A DNA stretch of 64,000 bases from the NCBI GenBank assembly GCA_027575765.1, contig JANBPT010000128.1:1-64000 (forward strand). The letters run 5' to 3'. The translations under genes and the position numbers were made by a program. Source of the DNA: Tieghemiomyces parasiticus. Taxonomy: Eukaryota > Kickxellomycota > Dimargaritomycetes > Dimargaritales > Dimargaritaceae. Position 1 is the first letter of the stretch. Every line of letters starts with the position of its first letter. The notes beneath the pieces are model-generated. The model was not told the origin of the DNA, searched no databases, and saw only the letters and a program-made list of their open reading frames with translations. Below are positions 21,829 through 33,200 of the stretch, piece after piece.

Positions 21829-24800
21829 ATGCGTCCCTCGGCCCTACAGGCATTCCTACGGACCGCGGTCCGTCTGAGCGCGCCGACGGGTCCTAAGATC
21901 GATCCCAAGGTCCTGGCCTACCTAACTCCGGCTCGACTTGACGCCCGGTTAAACTACGCGCTCGAGAAGGGCCAGGCTTCCGTCGCGTGGCAGGTATACC
22001 ATGAAATACGGCAGCGGCAGACGACCGAGCCGCTCAGCCCTCAGGAGTATGGCCGACTCGTTTCCCTCTTTCACCACTCATTCCAGGCCGCCTCCATAAA
22101 CCCGGCCTCGGCGACGCCTGACGACGGCCTGTTGGCCCCCGAACCCATCGCTGCCGACGTTCTGGCTAGTGCCACCGAGAACTGGTACCACATCGTGGCC
22201 GCCGACGCCTACCTGCGCCCAGACATTTTCAAGCAGCTGAGCCTACCAGAACGGTGGGCCATGCTCATGGCACTGATACAGATGGACCGCCCGACTGATG
22301 CTATGCACCTGATTCGCAGCACGCAGTCCATTAAGGATTTTAAGCGCATCCGTAATCCTGATGGCCGACCCCACAATGGTCTGCTCCTCCCATCCGCCCT
22401 GGAATTCGCCCTCCTGGAAGGCCTGTGGCGCCATGGCGACCGCGCCAATATGGCCCACCTACTGCAAATGATTGACGACCGAACCCGTGTCAAGGACAAC
22501 GTCCTAAAGGACCTAGGTCAGCTTCCGCGGCTGTTCGACCTCATCCGGGTACCCGAGAAGACCGGAGGTCTGATCAACAAGAACATTGGTGCGGAAATCA
22601 GCCCGGACATGGCCCCCAGCTTCATTTACTACCTTACCCACCGGGCTAAGTGGCTGGCTGCCCACCAACCCAAGCGCGCCGTCCGGACGCTGGGCCGGAT
22701 CCTTTACGAGTACTGGGACCAGATCGACGACCCTGAGCTGATTAATACCTGGATCCAGCTGCTCGGCCAGACCGACTTCCCGGATATTATGCTGCGTTGG
22801 TACAATCGCGCCCTCGGCAAGGACACCCTACTGGTCCCCGAGCCCGGCGGCACCGTTGAACTAACGCCGAAAACCTACGAGGTCGTCCTGAACGCCCTAT
22901 GGAGTCACCAGCAGTGGAAGCTCATTATCCGCGTCGACCAAGACATGACACTGCGCCAGATCGCCCCAAACGCCATGGTCCGCGCCGTCGTCATGTGTGC
23001 CATCGTGAACCAGTCTCAGATCAACTCGCCTCTGCGTGAGCGGTTTGCGGAATTGGCCACGCTACCCGCCGCGGGGACTCGTCAGGTGGAGGGTGACTGG
23101 TGGGTCGACCCGCTGCGCTGGGTGGCCCAGTTCCTAGCCCGATCCTCGCGCGCACACCTAGCCATCCCGTTTTTTCGCGCCCTCTTCGGTCTTCCTAGCT
23201 ATACCCTAAACCCCGCAGACATCGAACTCGTTTTGAACACCCCGCCGTCCCCAGACCGCACGGCTATTGTCTGTGAACACGTGGTGCCAGTGCTAAGTAA
23301 GACAATTAGCCGCATCGAGGAGTCCAAGCAGGCAGCACGCAAGGGGCAGGATGCGGAAGATGCGATCACTGGCTCACAAACCGCTGGCCAGCGGCGGAAG
23401 TGGTTCAAGAATATACCCCCTACCCCGCCCCCGGCGCTCTGGCTTCAGGTGCTCAAGTGCCTCCCCGCGGAGGACTACCCGCCCTCTCACCCAACGGTTA
23501 ACACCGTCGTCAGCCACCTGGAGACCTGCAACGTTAGGACGATACATCCCCCTGACCTGCACGACCTCCTCACCAACCTTTACGACCGCGGTCTACCCGC
23601 CACTGCCGCCAAAATGTACGAGAATCTACACACAATGGCGGCCCAAAGTGAGCTCACCGAGTCCTATCAGGCCCTCATCTTAGCTGCCACTGCCCCTATG
23701 TTGCGCATCTACGCCCGCCTAGGCCAGGAGGAGGCGTTCCGCGGGGTATGTATGATCAGCGTGGGCCCTTCCCAGTATGCCAAGTATAGTGACATCCTGA
23801 TCCCCGGTCTCCTGCAGTTTGGTGATGCTGGCCACGCCGCCCGTGTGTTTCTTGCCATTCGGATCACCAACCCAGACACCCCGGAACCCACCCCGGAGCA
23901 ACTTTCCGTAATGGTGCGCGGCCTGATTACGGCTGATAGCTGGGACCGTGTCTACGCTGTCTTGGAAGCCCTCCACCAGTCGGAATCTACGTCGCTGCCC
24001 ACCGTCGCCGGTGCCGTGGTCGCTCAGCTGCGTGCCCAATTCCCCCAGAACGCGGCGGCAACACAATGGGATCCGCTGGTGCAACGCATAGTCAATGAGT
24101 GGTCTGTCCCCCTAACACCAGCCGTACGGTCCGACCTCGTCGGCGGGCTCCTTGACGCCGACCGGGCTGCATTAGCTACATCGGTGCTGGCCACGTTCCA
24201 CAAAGCCCGTGCCCCACTTGACTGCGCAACCTACCCAGATCTGCTCCGTGCCCTAGTGGCTCATCAGCAACCGGAGGCCACGATCGACCTGCTCAACGAC
24301 CTGGCCACCATCACGCCGCCCGTCCTCCCGATGTCCATTGCTGCCGAGCTCACCTGCGGCTACGTGACGCAGGGTTGTATTCAAGCTTTCAGCCGTCTGA
24401 CCAACTTGGTCCTAAAGGATCGACTTGTCGCAGACGGTCCGTTAGCCGCCGCCATACTCTATACCGAGCTCTTTCGAGGGGCTGTGACGATGCGCCTAGC
24501 CGACGCGGCGTTGAAACTCTGGATCCATATCCAAAAGACAACCGTCGGCCCCAACGATCACGATCGAGCCACACCAGATCTCGTTTCGACCCTCCTCCAC
24601 GCCTGCAGTACCTTGCTACCGCACCATCTTCCGGCCTTCCTGGATTGGATAGCTGAGCACCAACCACTCGACCAACCCTCCGGGACGTTCACCCTGGCCG
24701 ACTTTGAGCACATCATCCGGGCCTACTTGCAGACCGAGCAGACTCAGGAGGCGGTCGACGTCGTTGTGCGGCTCATGCCCCAGGCCGGTGTCCTTCCCCG

Positions 24801-24972
24801 ACAGGCCACCCTCGCTAATTTGGTGAACCACCTGGCCCAGCACCACCGGGTCGACGAGCTGTGCCGATGCCGCGTATTCTGCCAGCGTGTGGGACCCCCG
24901 TTGATCGGCTGGTACGAGGAGGCCCTGCGGCCATTCCAGGCGGTCAAAATCCGCTTGGACAGCATACCCTAG
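21829..24972 (+). CDS. Large PPR/helical-repeat protein, probably mitochondrial
   Basis: From ATG 21829 the protein is 1,047 residues in a single exon. The start MRPSALQAFLRTAVRLSAP has a basic, Ser/Ala-rich amphipathic presequence. An upstream in-frame ATG at 21718 would add 37 residues. The whole protein is made of helical hairpins with degenerate PPR spacing, e.g. FDLIRVPEKTGGLINK, SDILIPGLLQFGDAGHAARV, PDLVSTLLHACSTLLP and AQEAV-type helices near the C-terminus. Fungal proteins of this kind (for example yeast Aep/Atp22/Pet-type factors) bind one mitochondrial mRNA each and diverge very fast. The target cannot be told here. No catalytic motif is visible. Confidence 0.75.
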   Translation: MRPSALQAFLRTAVRLSAPTGPKIDPKVLAYLTPARLDARLNYALEKGQASVAWQVYHEIRQRQTTEPLSPQEYGRLVSLFHHSFQAASINPASATPDDGLLAPEPIAADVLASATENWYHIVAADAYLRPDIFKQLSLPERWAMLMALIQMDRPTDAMHLIRSTQSIKDFKRIRNPDGRPHNGLLLPSALEFALLEGLWRHGDRANMAHLLQMIDDRTRVKDNVLKDLGQLPRLFDLIRVPEKTGGLINKNIGAEISPDMAPSFIYYLTHRAKWLAAHQPKRAVRTLGRILYEYWDQIDDPELINTWIQLLGQTDFPDIMLRWYNRALGKDTLLVPEPGGTVELTPKTYEVVLNALWSHQQWKLIIRVDQDMTLRQIAPNAMVRAVVMCAIVNQSQINSPLRERFAELATLPAAGTRQVEGDWWVDPLRWVAQFLARSSRAHLAIPFFRALFGLPSYTLNPADIELVLNTPPSPDRTAIVCEHVVPVLSKTISRIEESKQAARKGQDAEDAITGSQTAGQRRKWFKNIPPTPPPALWLQVLKCLPAEDYPPSHPTVNTVVSHLETCNVRTIHPPDLHDLLTNLYDRGLPATAAKMYENLHTMAAQSELTESYQALILAATAPMLRIYARLGQEEAFRGVCMISVGPSQYAKYSDILIPGLLQFGDAGHAARVFLAIRITNPDTPEPTPEQLSVMVRGLITADSWDRVYAVLEALHQSESTSLPTVAGAVVAQLRAQFPQNAAATQWDPLVQRIVNEWSVPLTPAVRSDLVGGLLDADRAALATSVLATFHKARAPLDCATYPDLLRALVAHQQPEATIDLLNDLATITPPVLPMSIAAELTCGYVTQGCIQAFSRLTNLVLKDRLVADGPLAAAILYTELFRGAVTMRLADAALKLWIHIQKTTVGPNDHDRATPDLVSTLLHACSTLLPHHLPAFLDWIAEHQPLDQPSGTFTLADFEHIIRAYLQTEQTQEAVDVVVRLMPQAGVLPRQATLANLVNHLAQHHRVDELCRCRVFCQRVGPPLIGWYEEALRPFQAVKIRLDSIP

Positions 24973-25557
24973 AATATTTCGTTGAGTGCTTGGAAAACTA
25001 GATAGCAACTCTGTTGCTTGCCATTTCTCGCTACAGCCGGTAGAGGTAGCCTGTTCATAAAACTATGTATTATCTAGATATTTTCTGCCGCCGATCATGT
25101 GCTCCCATACGAGGTGATTTTGATTTGTTTATGGGTGCGGGCCACAATTTACCCAGCACGGGCATGGTTCTAGGTTTGACTGTCATGTGCTGCAGCTTTA
25201 AATAAGACTGTAGGTTGTAGAGCCCATATCACGTGACCAAACGAGTGGTATTCCAACCTCACTCGAATCTGGAAGACTCTGGGCTTAAACGGCTTGGCTT
25301 CAAGCACATCAGCGGATAAAGGTAAAAAAAAAATCGTGACCACCGAATTCCTTGCTCCAGACTAGACATGCGTGCCATCGAACCTGAGTAACCCCTACCC
25401 CCCCCCGCCATGCCCCCGGTCATACCACCAGCTTCACTTGGCACATTCGTCACTCGTAGCGTACATGCACCACCGTCTTATCTCATTCCTTAAACCGCTA
25501 CCACTTCTCTGCAGCCCTTACTTATCGTCAGCCCCCAGTTTTTCCCGACTACCCGTC
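24973..25557. other. Intergenic region between PPR-like gene and DBP8
   Basis: AT-rich 3' flank with TATTATC-type motifs, then a C-rich leader before DBP8. The DBP8 frame is open back to 25372 with an in-frame ATG at 25465, so a longer N-terminus for DBP8 is possible. No separate gene is seen. Confidence 0.4.
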
Positions 25558-27151
25558 ATGGACCTCCCGAGCCGCGTGCGGTTTGTGACCAAACCGGCCA
25601 CTACCACCAATTCCACGGCTATTACCACGGTGCCTTCCACCCTGGACGAACCCAATCGCATTCGGACGGTGGCCAGCTCCACCGGCGACACAGAACCGAC
25701 TAAGCCTGAGTCGGGGCCCGCCCAGCCACTCAACTTCCGGCAACTGGGCATCGATTCCTGGCTCAACGAAGCTTTGGCCGCCATGGCCATCCACTACCCG
25801 ACAGAAATCCAACGCGAATGCATCCCGCCAACCTTGACCGGCAAAGATATCATCGGTGGGGCTAAAACGGGGTCGGGAAAGACGGCGGCCTTCGCGCTAC
25901 CCATCCTCCAGAAGCTCTCCGAGGAACCCTTCGGGGTGTTTGCCCTGGTCCTCACGCCGACCCGCGAGCTGGCCTTCCAGATCGCTGAACAGTTCCGGGC
26001 CCTGGGCTCCCATATCCACGCCCGGGTGGCCACCATTGTCGGTGGCGCCGACATTGCGCGTCAGACCGGGGTCCTAGCCGGGCACCCACACATAGTGATC
26101 GCGACGCCCGGCCGCCTTGCTGACCTGATCCGCAGTGCCCCGGACGTGGCACACCTTGACCATATCCGGTTCCTGGTGCTCGACGAGGCCGATCGGCTAC
26201 TAGGCCCGAGTTTCACGGACGACCTCAAACTGATCTTTAGCATCGTGCCCAAGCGCCGGCAAACCTTGCTTTACACCGCTACCATATCGGACGAAATTCT
26301 TGCCCTCCGTGACCGGCAGCCCGACCCGGCCAAGCGGCCGTCGATCCACCTGTGCCAGGACGCCACAGCGACAGTGGTTGGCCTGCTCCAAAACTACACC
26401 CTGGTACCGTCCCAAGTGCGTGTTGTATACCTCTTTTACTTGCTCCGCCAGGAAGAGCTTGGCAGCAGCTCGACCATCATCTTCGTCAACCGGTGTGCGA
26501 CATGCGAAATGCTCCGGCTGATGCTCCGCCAACTCAAGGTGCCCTGTACCGCCTTGCATTCCCACATGACCCTCAACGAACGCCGCAACAGCGTGTCCAG
26601 GTTTCGGTCCCGAGAGACCCCGATTCTCATCTGTACCGACGTGGCCAGTCGTGGTCTCGATATCCCATCGGTCCGCTTGGTCCTAAACTACGAACTGCCC
26701 ATGAATCCCACCGACTACATCCATCGGGTCGGCCGTACCGCTCGTGCCGGCACGATGGGCACGGCCCTGTCCCTCGTGACGGAGCGAGACGTGGCTCTGC
26801 TCAAGAAAATTGAGGAACGGACCGCCAGTCCCATGTTTGAGCTCAAGGTGCCGGAAACAAAAGCGCTGGAGTTTTTGAGCCACGTCAACAAGGCCAAGCG
26901 GTTCGCCCTTGCGGTAAGTTATTCAATTGTCCATCCGGCTGGGCTGAAGGAGAAGGGCTGGGAAAGCCGAAAGACGTTTCCTCACTTGGGAACGACCAAT
27001 TCGCTACTCCATGGCGGCGCTACTCGCAGGTTCTAATTATGCTCCCCAACTGTACAATCCTCCGCCTCCACAGACCATGTCCCTCAAGAAGTTCGGCGAA
27101 AAGAAGCGGCTCTACAAGCAAAAGGCACTGGCCATGCAGGCTAAGCAATGA
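25558..27151 (+). CDS. DBP8: DEAD-box ATP-dependent RNA helicase Dbp8/DDX49
   Basis: Dbp8 is a nucleolar helicase needed for 40S ribosome biogenesis, working with Esf2 in yeast. Two exons, 25558-26913 and 27074-27151, joined in phase 0 (GTAAGT...CAG), give 477 residues. All helicase motifs are visible: Q motif region FRQLGIDSWLNEAL with PTEIQ, AKTGSGKT (I, about 105), PTRELAFQ (Ia), TPGRLADL (Ib), DEAD (II, about 208), TAT in place of SAT (III), IIFVNR (IV), TDVASRGLDIP (V) and HRVGRTARAG (VI, about 388). Exon 2 supplies the short basic tail (KKFGEKKRLYKQKAL) typical of Dbp8. An AATAAA lies about 80 bp after the stop. Upstream in-frame ATG 25465 is an alternative start. Confidence 0.93.
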
Positions 27152-27816
27152 CCTTCACAGTAGTCGACGTGAACCAACTTTCGCCTTATTTTTTTGTCGA
27201 CTGGCTAGTAAATCAACCCGTTAATATGGCTAAATAAAATTTCATGCGCCAGAGTCTCCAGTCGCAACCAAGCCGGCCTATTGTGGCTAGTCGCGCCAGG
27301 TTGTCGAGTTAACTCGAAGGAATTATAATACGTTATATAGCAGGCGCCACAGCTCCTAAAGGAAAGATAAACGCCAACGTCCTGAGCAATTCACAATAGC
27401 CAAGTTCCGCAAGACACCCCGCTAGAGGGTGAAATTAATCCCCCCCTTCAAAAACCAGCCTGCTACCGAGTTATACTTGGTAACGTCACGCGCAGGCCAC
27501 TGTCAAGATGAGTACCCTGAACAGTCGGGGTGGAAAGCCTATTCACCAGTTCCAATAATCATCCCTTTGCCCATCCGACCCATGACGTCCTGTTTTGCTA
27601 CTAACCAGCCTACCCTGCCAATTCCTTTACCCTCACTTCGAGCTCGCCCTTGACCCCTCATCTGTCACGTTGTGAACTCCGACTGGCCAGCTCCTTTCGT
27701 TCTTCCTCAATCCCCATTCAACCGTCTCCGCCCAACTCCAGGCTACAACGTCCAGCTACCGACCGCACCACGCTTCAGTGGCACGAAAACACCGCCTTTC
27801 GCCAATCAGACACGCC
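27152..27816. other. Intergenic region between DBP8 and the unknown gene at 27817
   Basis: No gene is seen. AAATAAAATTT near 27231-27241 may be the DBP8 polyadenylation signal. The last 200 bases are pyrimidine-rich leader sequence. Confidence 0.4.
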
Positions 27817-29023
27817 ATGAATTCAAGTAGCAATGGACTGCCGTCTACGACGGGCAATGCGGCTGCCGACAACGCCTGGGAGACCGTGCGCGAGCTGATT
27901 CACAAGCGCATCGTCACTTTTATTCACCTCCGCCGGGTGGTGAGCTCCAACCCGTCCCTCTTTTTCAACTGCATCACCATTCCACCCTCCGAACTAACCG
28001 CCTTCTACAACAGTGTCCGCATGCGCCAGAGGTGAGTCGGGGACCCTTCACAGGACTGCATCAGTGAGAGCTCCGGCGTCGGTGGAACGAACCCGTCCCC
28101 TCTCCATCCCCTCACCTTAAATACCCTTTGGCTCACCTTCCCTCTTTCCACCTGGTATGCCGCCGGTCTGCTTCCGGGAAACCCCTACTGCTTCCCAATC
28201 CTACAGGACACACCAATACCTCACCCTGGGGCTCAGCCTCGGTCCCATCCTCGATATTAGTAACCCGCACGATTTTCTCAAAGCCCTGGGCTCCCTCATG
28301 CAAGAGTACCAGGACTATACCGCCGAGGCCGAGAAGCAAAAGAAAAAGACCTTCTTTCGCAAGTCACGCGGTGCCGAGGAGGCCCTGCTTAGCGCCAGCA
28401 GTGCGGGCGGGATGGCCCAGGCGGCTCCCGCGGCGGGTAACGGCGGTGGTGTCGGATCCTATGTGGGGTCCAGCCTTGGCCTTACCAGCAGCCAATACGG
28501 CGGCCCAGGCGTATCTAACGCCTCCAGTACGACGGTGGCCTCCACGATGACCGCTGTGGTCAACAATGGACCTGGCGGTGGCAGCGGCGGTATGATGGCC
28601 ACCTCGTCAACTACGCTCGGCGCCACCAACATCGGAAGTGGCGGTAATAGTGGAGGAGGCGGCAGCGGCGGTGCTGGGTTCCTACCTGAAGGCATGCAGT
28701 TCAACCATCTCGAGGCGCGTAACTTTCCGTTCGATATGGACTTTTTACACACCTTTGACACCCTGTGCGAGGTTATTTGCCTCGTTTACAACCGCCTCTC
28801 CGACATGGTCAGCCTCGTGAGTCAAAATCAGGGACTCCAGGACACCCTCACTAAGATCGATGCCCGGTTCAAGAAGATCATCCAAACTATGCTGAAGGAG
28901 CTCGACGAACTGGCCAAACAGACCATCCAGGACGAGTTTGCGGCACTCAGCCTGTGTAATACTGGGAAGGGCGGCGTGCTCTTGGGAGCCAACTCGGTGC
29001 CAATATGGGATAGCGATATATGA
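27817..29023 (+). CDS. Conserved-looking two-exon protein with Gly/Ser-rich middle, unknown function
   Basis: Exons 27817-28031 (ending in phase 2 before GTGAGT) and 28207-29023 join to VRMRQRTHQYLTLGLSLG, giving 343 residues. The N-terminal ~120 residues are helical and regular (ETVRELIHKRIVTFIHLRR, FLKALGSLMQEYQDY). A low-complexity Gly/Ser/Ala segment spans about residues 140-230. A second helical block runs from about 240 to 320 (DFLHTFDTLCEVICLVYNRL, KIDARFKKIIQTMLKELDEL). The two ordered blocks flanking a disordered linker suggest a conserved eukaryotic protein, and I have a vague sense of similar fungal hypothetical proteins, but I cannot name the family and assign no function. Confidence 0.78.
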
Positions 29024-29309
29024 ATCGAGAGGCACTCTAGCGTGCTCTGATAACCCCGCGGCCTGAGCCAAACCTCCGTGCTTCACGCCCCTCCTCCACC
29101 CCTCAACACCATGCCTTAGGCCTACCATGTATTTCCGCTACTCTGTTACTCATCCGAATATAGTTTACCCCACCACTTTTACCTCGTAAAATAATACAGT
29201 CCTAATCTTGTTTCAGCACATACCACCCTGTACTGTGAGTGATGGCGTATTTATTGCTTTACCCTGCAGTATACGGGACCAGATTATGTCTGTCGCCCGG
29301 TAACGTTGT

Positions 29310-29507
29310 CTATAGCGTGTATGAGCCAATACCAGGAAGGATATATCGGAAGTTGACGAGGGCCATTCCGACCATAGGTTTTGGGAAATCGAAATACCAT
29401 TTAGACGGAGTAGCATCCATAGGCCGTGCTTTGGTAAAGGCCAACATGGTAACGGTCATGATTAAGAGTACGACTGTAATGAAGGCGTAACGGGTAGTAA
29501 GGTGCAT
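29310..29507 (-). CDS. Small secreted peptide with N-terminal signal sequence
   Basis: 65 residues from ATG 29507. Residues 1-27 form a classical signal peptide: short basic n-region, hydrophobic core AFITVVLLIMTVTMLA, then a FTKA-type cleavage region. The mature part is about 38 residues, has no Cys, and is rich in Pro, Phe, Tyr and Met, ending FRYILPGIGSYTL. A TATAAATA lies about 115 bp upstream on the same strand, followed by a pyrimidine-rich leader, which is the layout of a highly inducible fungal gene. It lies at the edge of the gene-poor stretch. I recognise no family; secretion is inferred from the N-terminus only. Confidence 0.55.
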   Translation of the reverse strand: MHLTTRYAFITVVLLIMTVTMLAFTKARPMDATPSKWYFDFPKPMVGMALVNFRYILPGIGSYTL

Positions 29508-29621
29508 TGTAGATATACAGTGTAGTGGCAAGAGGGTAAGATGGACGTAGGGTATTAAGCAAGAATAGTCAACATAGTATTACGGTGGAGAATGGCAACA
29601 AGTTAGGGTGGCAGCCAAGGG

Positions 29622-29629
29622 TATTTATA
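29622..29629 (-). promoter_or_regulatory. TATA box of small secreted peptide gene
   Basis: TATAAATA on the minus strand, about 115 bp before ATG 29507. A consensus match placed correctly for the downstream gene. Confidence 0.5.
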
Positions 29630-30227
29630 GCATTAAAAAAACTGTTGAGACCGCGAACGTTCAGAATGATGGCTGTCTTCGAACGTGGCATCGAATTGAC
29701 GCCCAAAAAAAACCTGCTGGGGACGGTAGCCGCATGGTAATAAGGACACTTGTGGTGAAGCTCGGGATAGTCAACTCGACCGGGCTAATCGAACGCAGAG
29801 AAAGGAAGGTGGCGACCATGATTGTCCTCCCGGCCCCTTCGCTATAAACACACCAATTGCCACACGGACCGCGTTACCAATCACCGCATCAGTCACGCGC
29901 ACATCATACAAATTACTTTTGGCTAAACTAACCTTCTTCCCGATTCAGTAGATAATTGAATCCGGGCACTTATCCTACTTTGTATCAGTTTACTGCCAAT
30001 GAATCCTATTAACGCCATCGTTCATATCCGATGTTACATTTTTAATCTTGCCGCTTTGACACCAAATATTACTCCCTTCGTCAGTGATCGCTGATGGACC
30101 GGCTAGCCTTTTCCAAACAAGTAAGGCCGACGTGAGTAAAATTCACATCCCTTCAGCACCCACATTACTTTGTCGGTCTGGTAATAGCTAATTAAGATAT
30201 ATCTACAACAGCTGGGAGCAAAAATAA
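29630..30227. other. Gene-poor AT-rich DNA
   Basis: Low-GC sequence between the small secreted peptide gene's promoter and the tRNA gene. Short frames only; nothing recognisable. Confidence 0.5.
30220..30224 (-). terminator. RNA polymerase III terminator of tRNA-Gly
   Basis: Five consecutive A on the + strand, i.e. T5 on the transcribed sense strand, just past the 3' end of the tRNA. This is the standard Pol III stop signal. Confidence 0.75.
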
Positions 30228-30298
30228 TGCGCAGACGGGGAATCGAACCCCGGTCTATCGCGTGGCAGGCGATAATTATACCACTAAACCATCTGCGC
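30228..30298 (-). tRNA. tRNA-Gly (anticodon GCC)
   Basis: On the minus strand the 71-nt gene folds into a full cloverleaf. The acceptor stem GCGCAGA pairs with TCTGCGC, followed by discriminator A. The D-arm contains GGTTTAGTGGTA (A box). The anticodon loop reads CTGCCAC with anticodon GCC. The T-arm GGGGTTCGATTCCCC carries the B box. There is no intron. It decodes GGC/GGU. It is isolated in gene-poor DNA, followed by a Pol III T-run. Confidence 0.96.
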
Positions 30299-33200
30299 TC
30301 GATATTTGCCAAATTTGGCTACATCATTTTATAATTATAGGATTCTAGGAATTGCTGTCACTGAAGATGTTCTTCATTACAGATTTCTCTTACTAATCCT
30401 GCAGCCATTAGGAATCAAAATGGAGTCTCTGCTCAGCTTTATTGTAATGTTCTTGATTTGTATGGTACTACCAACTCATTATCATTATCCGAGATAAGCA
30501 CAAATCCATGCCTACACCTTGGAAGCACTGTGCTCTATTATCAGGTATTCACAATCTCATGTTCATATTTGCTAGTTGTCTTCCCCATGCTGCTATTGAA
30601 TATTTTGGCTTATTTTTGAATTAAGTTAAAGCTTAACATTTCCGAACTACGCACACACACACACACACACACAGAACACGTTATCGTTTCCTTCTCCTAA
30701 AATATACTGGGTAATAGAGTGGAAACAGCAGTCGCCCTAGCTTTAACTGGCTAGCGATTAGCCCCCCCCCACGTTGGTGATTACGTTAGAGGATAATCAT
30801 GGCGGTTAATTCCGAAATATTTCACTTACTCGTTAATCATAGTCTAATACCGCTGGATCTCACTACCCTGGGGGCATATACCGCCTTATCTCCAGGATGT
30901 AGCGAGATTGCGCGGCTTCATATATATACTATTTGTAGCAGCCAACTATTTACTGGTATTCCAGCGATATCCATTTCGGCCTTTGTCATTGACCGGCTCG
31001 GCTATTGTACCCATATGTCATATATATATAGCATTTGACGTGCCGTGACCCTGTATGATCCATCCACCATTCTTGTACCATTGTTACCTGTTGCAACCAC
31101 ACTTTGACTACCCTATACCCTCATTTCCCACTATCGGCACCGACCCTGGCAGCCGAGTTTATTTAATTTATCGGCATATCATCACACTTTCATTTAACGA
31201 GACGTAGCGTGTCCTACGCTCTAGCCTCGATCCTATAGAACCCCATTAGCTCTCGGTACAATATATTAGCTAAGCCGTTCCCTCAGACGATAGTTAGTGA
31301 ATGTTACCTGCCATTGAATACCCGCCTGTTGCTGTAGGAACGAGATTTAGCCCTTCACCAAAAAAAAGTACGTAACAGGTAGCATCCTTGCCACGAACAT
31401 ATCCGAGACAAATTTCCCTACATTATGCAACCGGACCCTGAGAGGTGCGGGAGACTGCGATTTCCGCGGGTGCCGGTCGAACTCTGCTACATAACGGCAC
31501 TTGTCACTCGACCGGATTTATTGCATGAGGATCTTTTGATGGTAGCCCTACGATCAGTCTAATTACATAATAAATTACGAGTGCGCGCTGATCAACGAGT
31601 TTGACACAAGAGAAGGGTGCCGACACATACTATCAAGTCGCTGCCAGAGAGGTAACTACCAACAGCCTTCGCAGCGTGACGACGTAGAGGAAGACGCTCC
31701 CCCGCCTGACGATATATTCCCATTTCCCTATCGAAACAGGCCCTTCGCGGCTAGTTCTTTTTGACCGACAATTATTGTCGAACATCCTGGTGCATCGGCT
31801 AGTGAACGGATTGGCCGCCCACGATGCCACCGTGGCTGAGCTCGGCTGATATCATTATGGACAAGCGTAGTTGGGGGTGTCTTTGGACATATCAAAAAAG
31901 GGTGGCGAGAAATTGCAATTGTCACCCTCACGTGCGGGCAGCGTCGGCCGGACTCACACGAACACAGTCATCATCCCCCTAACCCCCATGTATAGAGTAC
32001 AACCCCAGTGACATAACCGTACCTTGCAAATGTACGCGTCTATCGCCCCGAATGAAGTGGAGAGAGGTGGGTATTGCATGACGCATGCCACTCCATCTAG
32101 GTTACGGACACAGTTCCGGGACTCGTTTGGCAATCACCCCTTTGGAAATTGGGTACATCTCTATCCCAGATGTCTATGCCGGCGGGGGAGAGCGGCAAAC
32201 GCTCGTAAATTTGGGGAGGCCGTAAGCTGCACCCTGGCTTGCCCATGGCAGTCGCCACGCAGCTTACTACACTACGAGTTGTAGAGATTCAGGGTAGTGA
32301 GTGCTGGGGAGGGGGGTGACCTAATGCCCCCCCCCTTGAAGCCACCGGAACAAACAACTGGCGGTTTTTCCCCGCTCCTCCCCAAGCCGCGTTGCCATCG
32401 ATTATTACCTATTTCTAATGGGCAAAGGTGATTAGCCGCGGTACCGACCAACTGGCATGACCCATCACGGTGAGCCTCTTACATTGTACGTGGACATCCT
32501 GGCTATTCACACCCTCAAAGTCGTATCTGCTAGACCGTCACAAGCCGGAGGGTCAACGCTGTTGGCTTGGGAATATGGGCGCAAACTGGCCACGGTAATG
32601 CGAGCCACGGTTGGGCAAAAGAACTACTATGTGACGCCTCGGGCCAGAGAAGGACGGGCACGAAGGTAACGCCAGACGCGGTTAGAGGTAGGTTTTTAAA
32701 AATAGCTGGTGTCGTTAAGGGGCCCACATTACCCATATTCCACCCCCGTTCAGCCAACCCCTCCCACTCTGACCACCCTGGCTGAAGGAGACGGTCCATC
32801 TATAGACTATTTATAGATGAGAGAGTAAGCAAGTCAGCCCTGGTCACCTAGCACCGTGGCCATCGATTCAGTAAGTTCTGACGACATTTGGCATGAACAT
32901 CCGTCGGACTTCACCCCTGCACTATTATTAGAACAGTTATCCGAGTCAAGAAGGAAAGGGTGGAAACAAGTGCAAAACACCACAGCAAACTGCCGTCAAG
33001 CGATAAAGGAGCGATAACCCACAGGGTGGGAGCTGCTAAAATTAAATGTCGCGGGTTTATTGGCCAATGGTGCCACGTAATGCGTAGCTGGTGGGAAGTC
33101 CCAGCTGGTAGCCGATGTGGGCGGAAGCGAAGAGTGGTGGGCGTTGAGGGTGGGATAAGCTGGGATGGTGGCAGAGGATAGTCTGCCAATGAAAAGTTTG

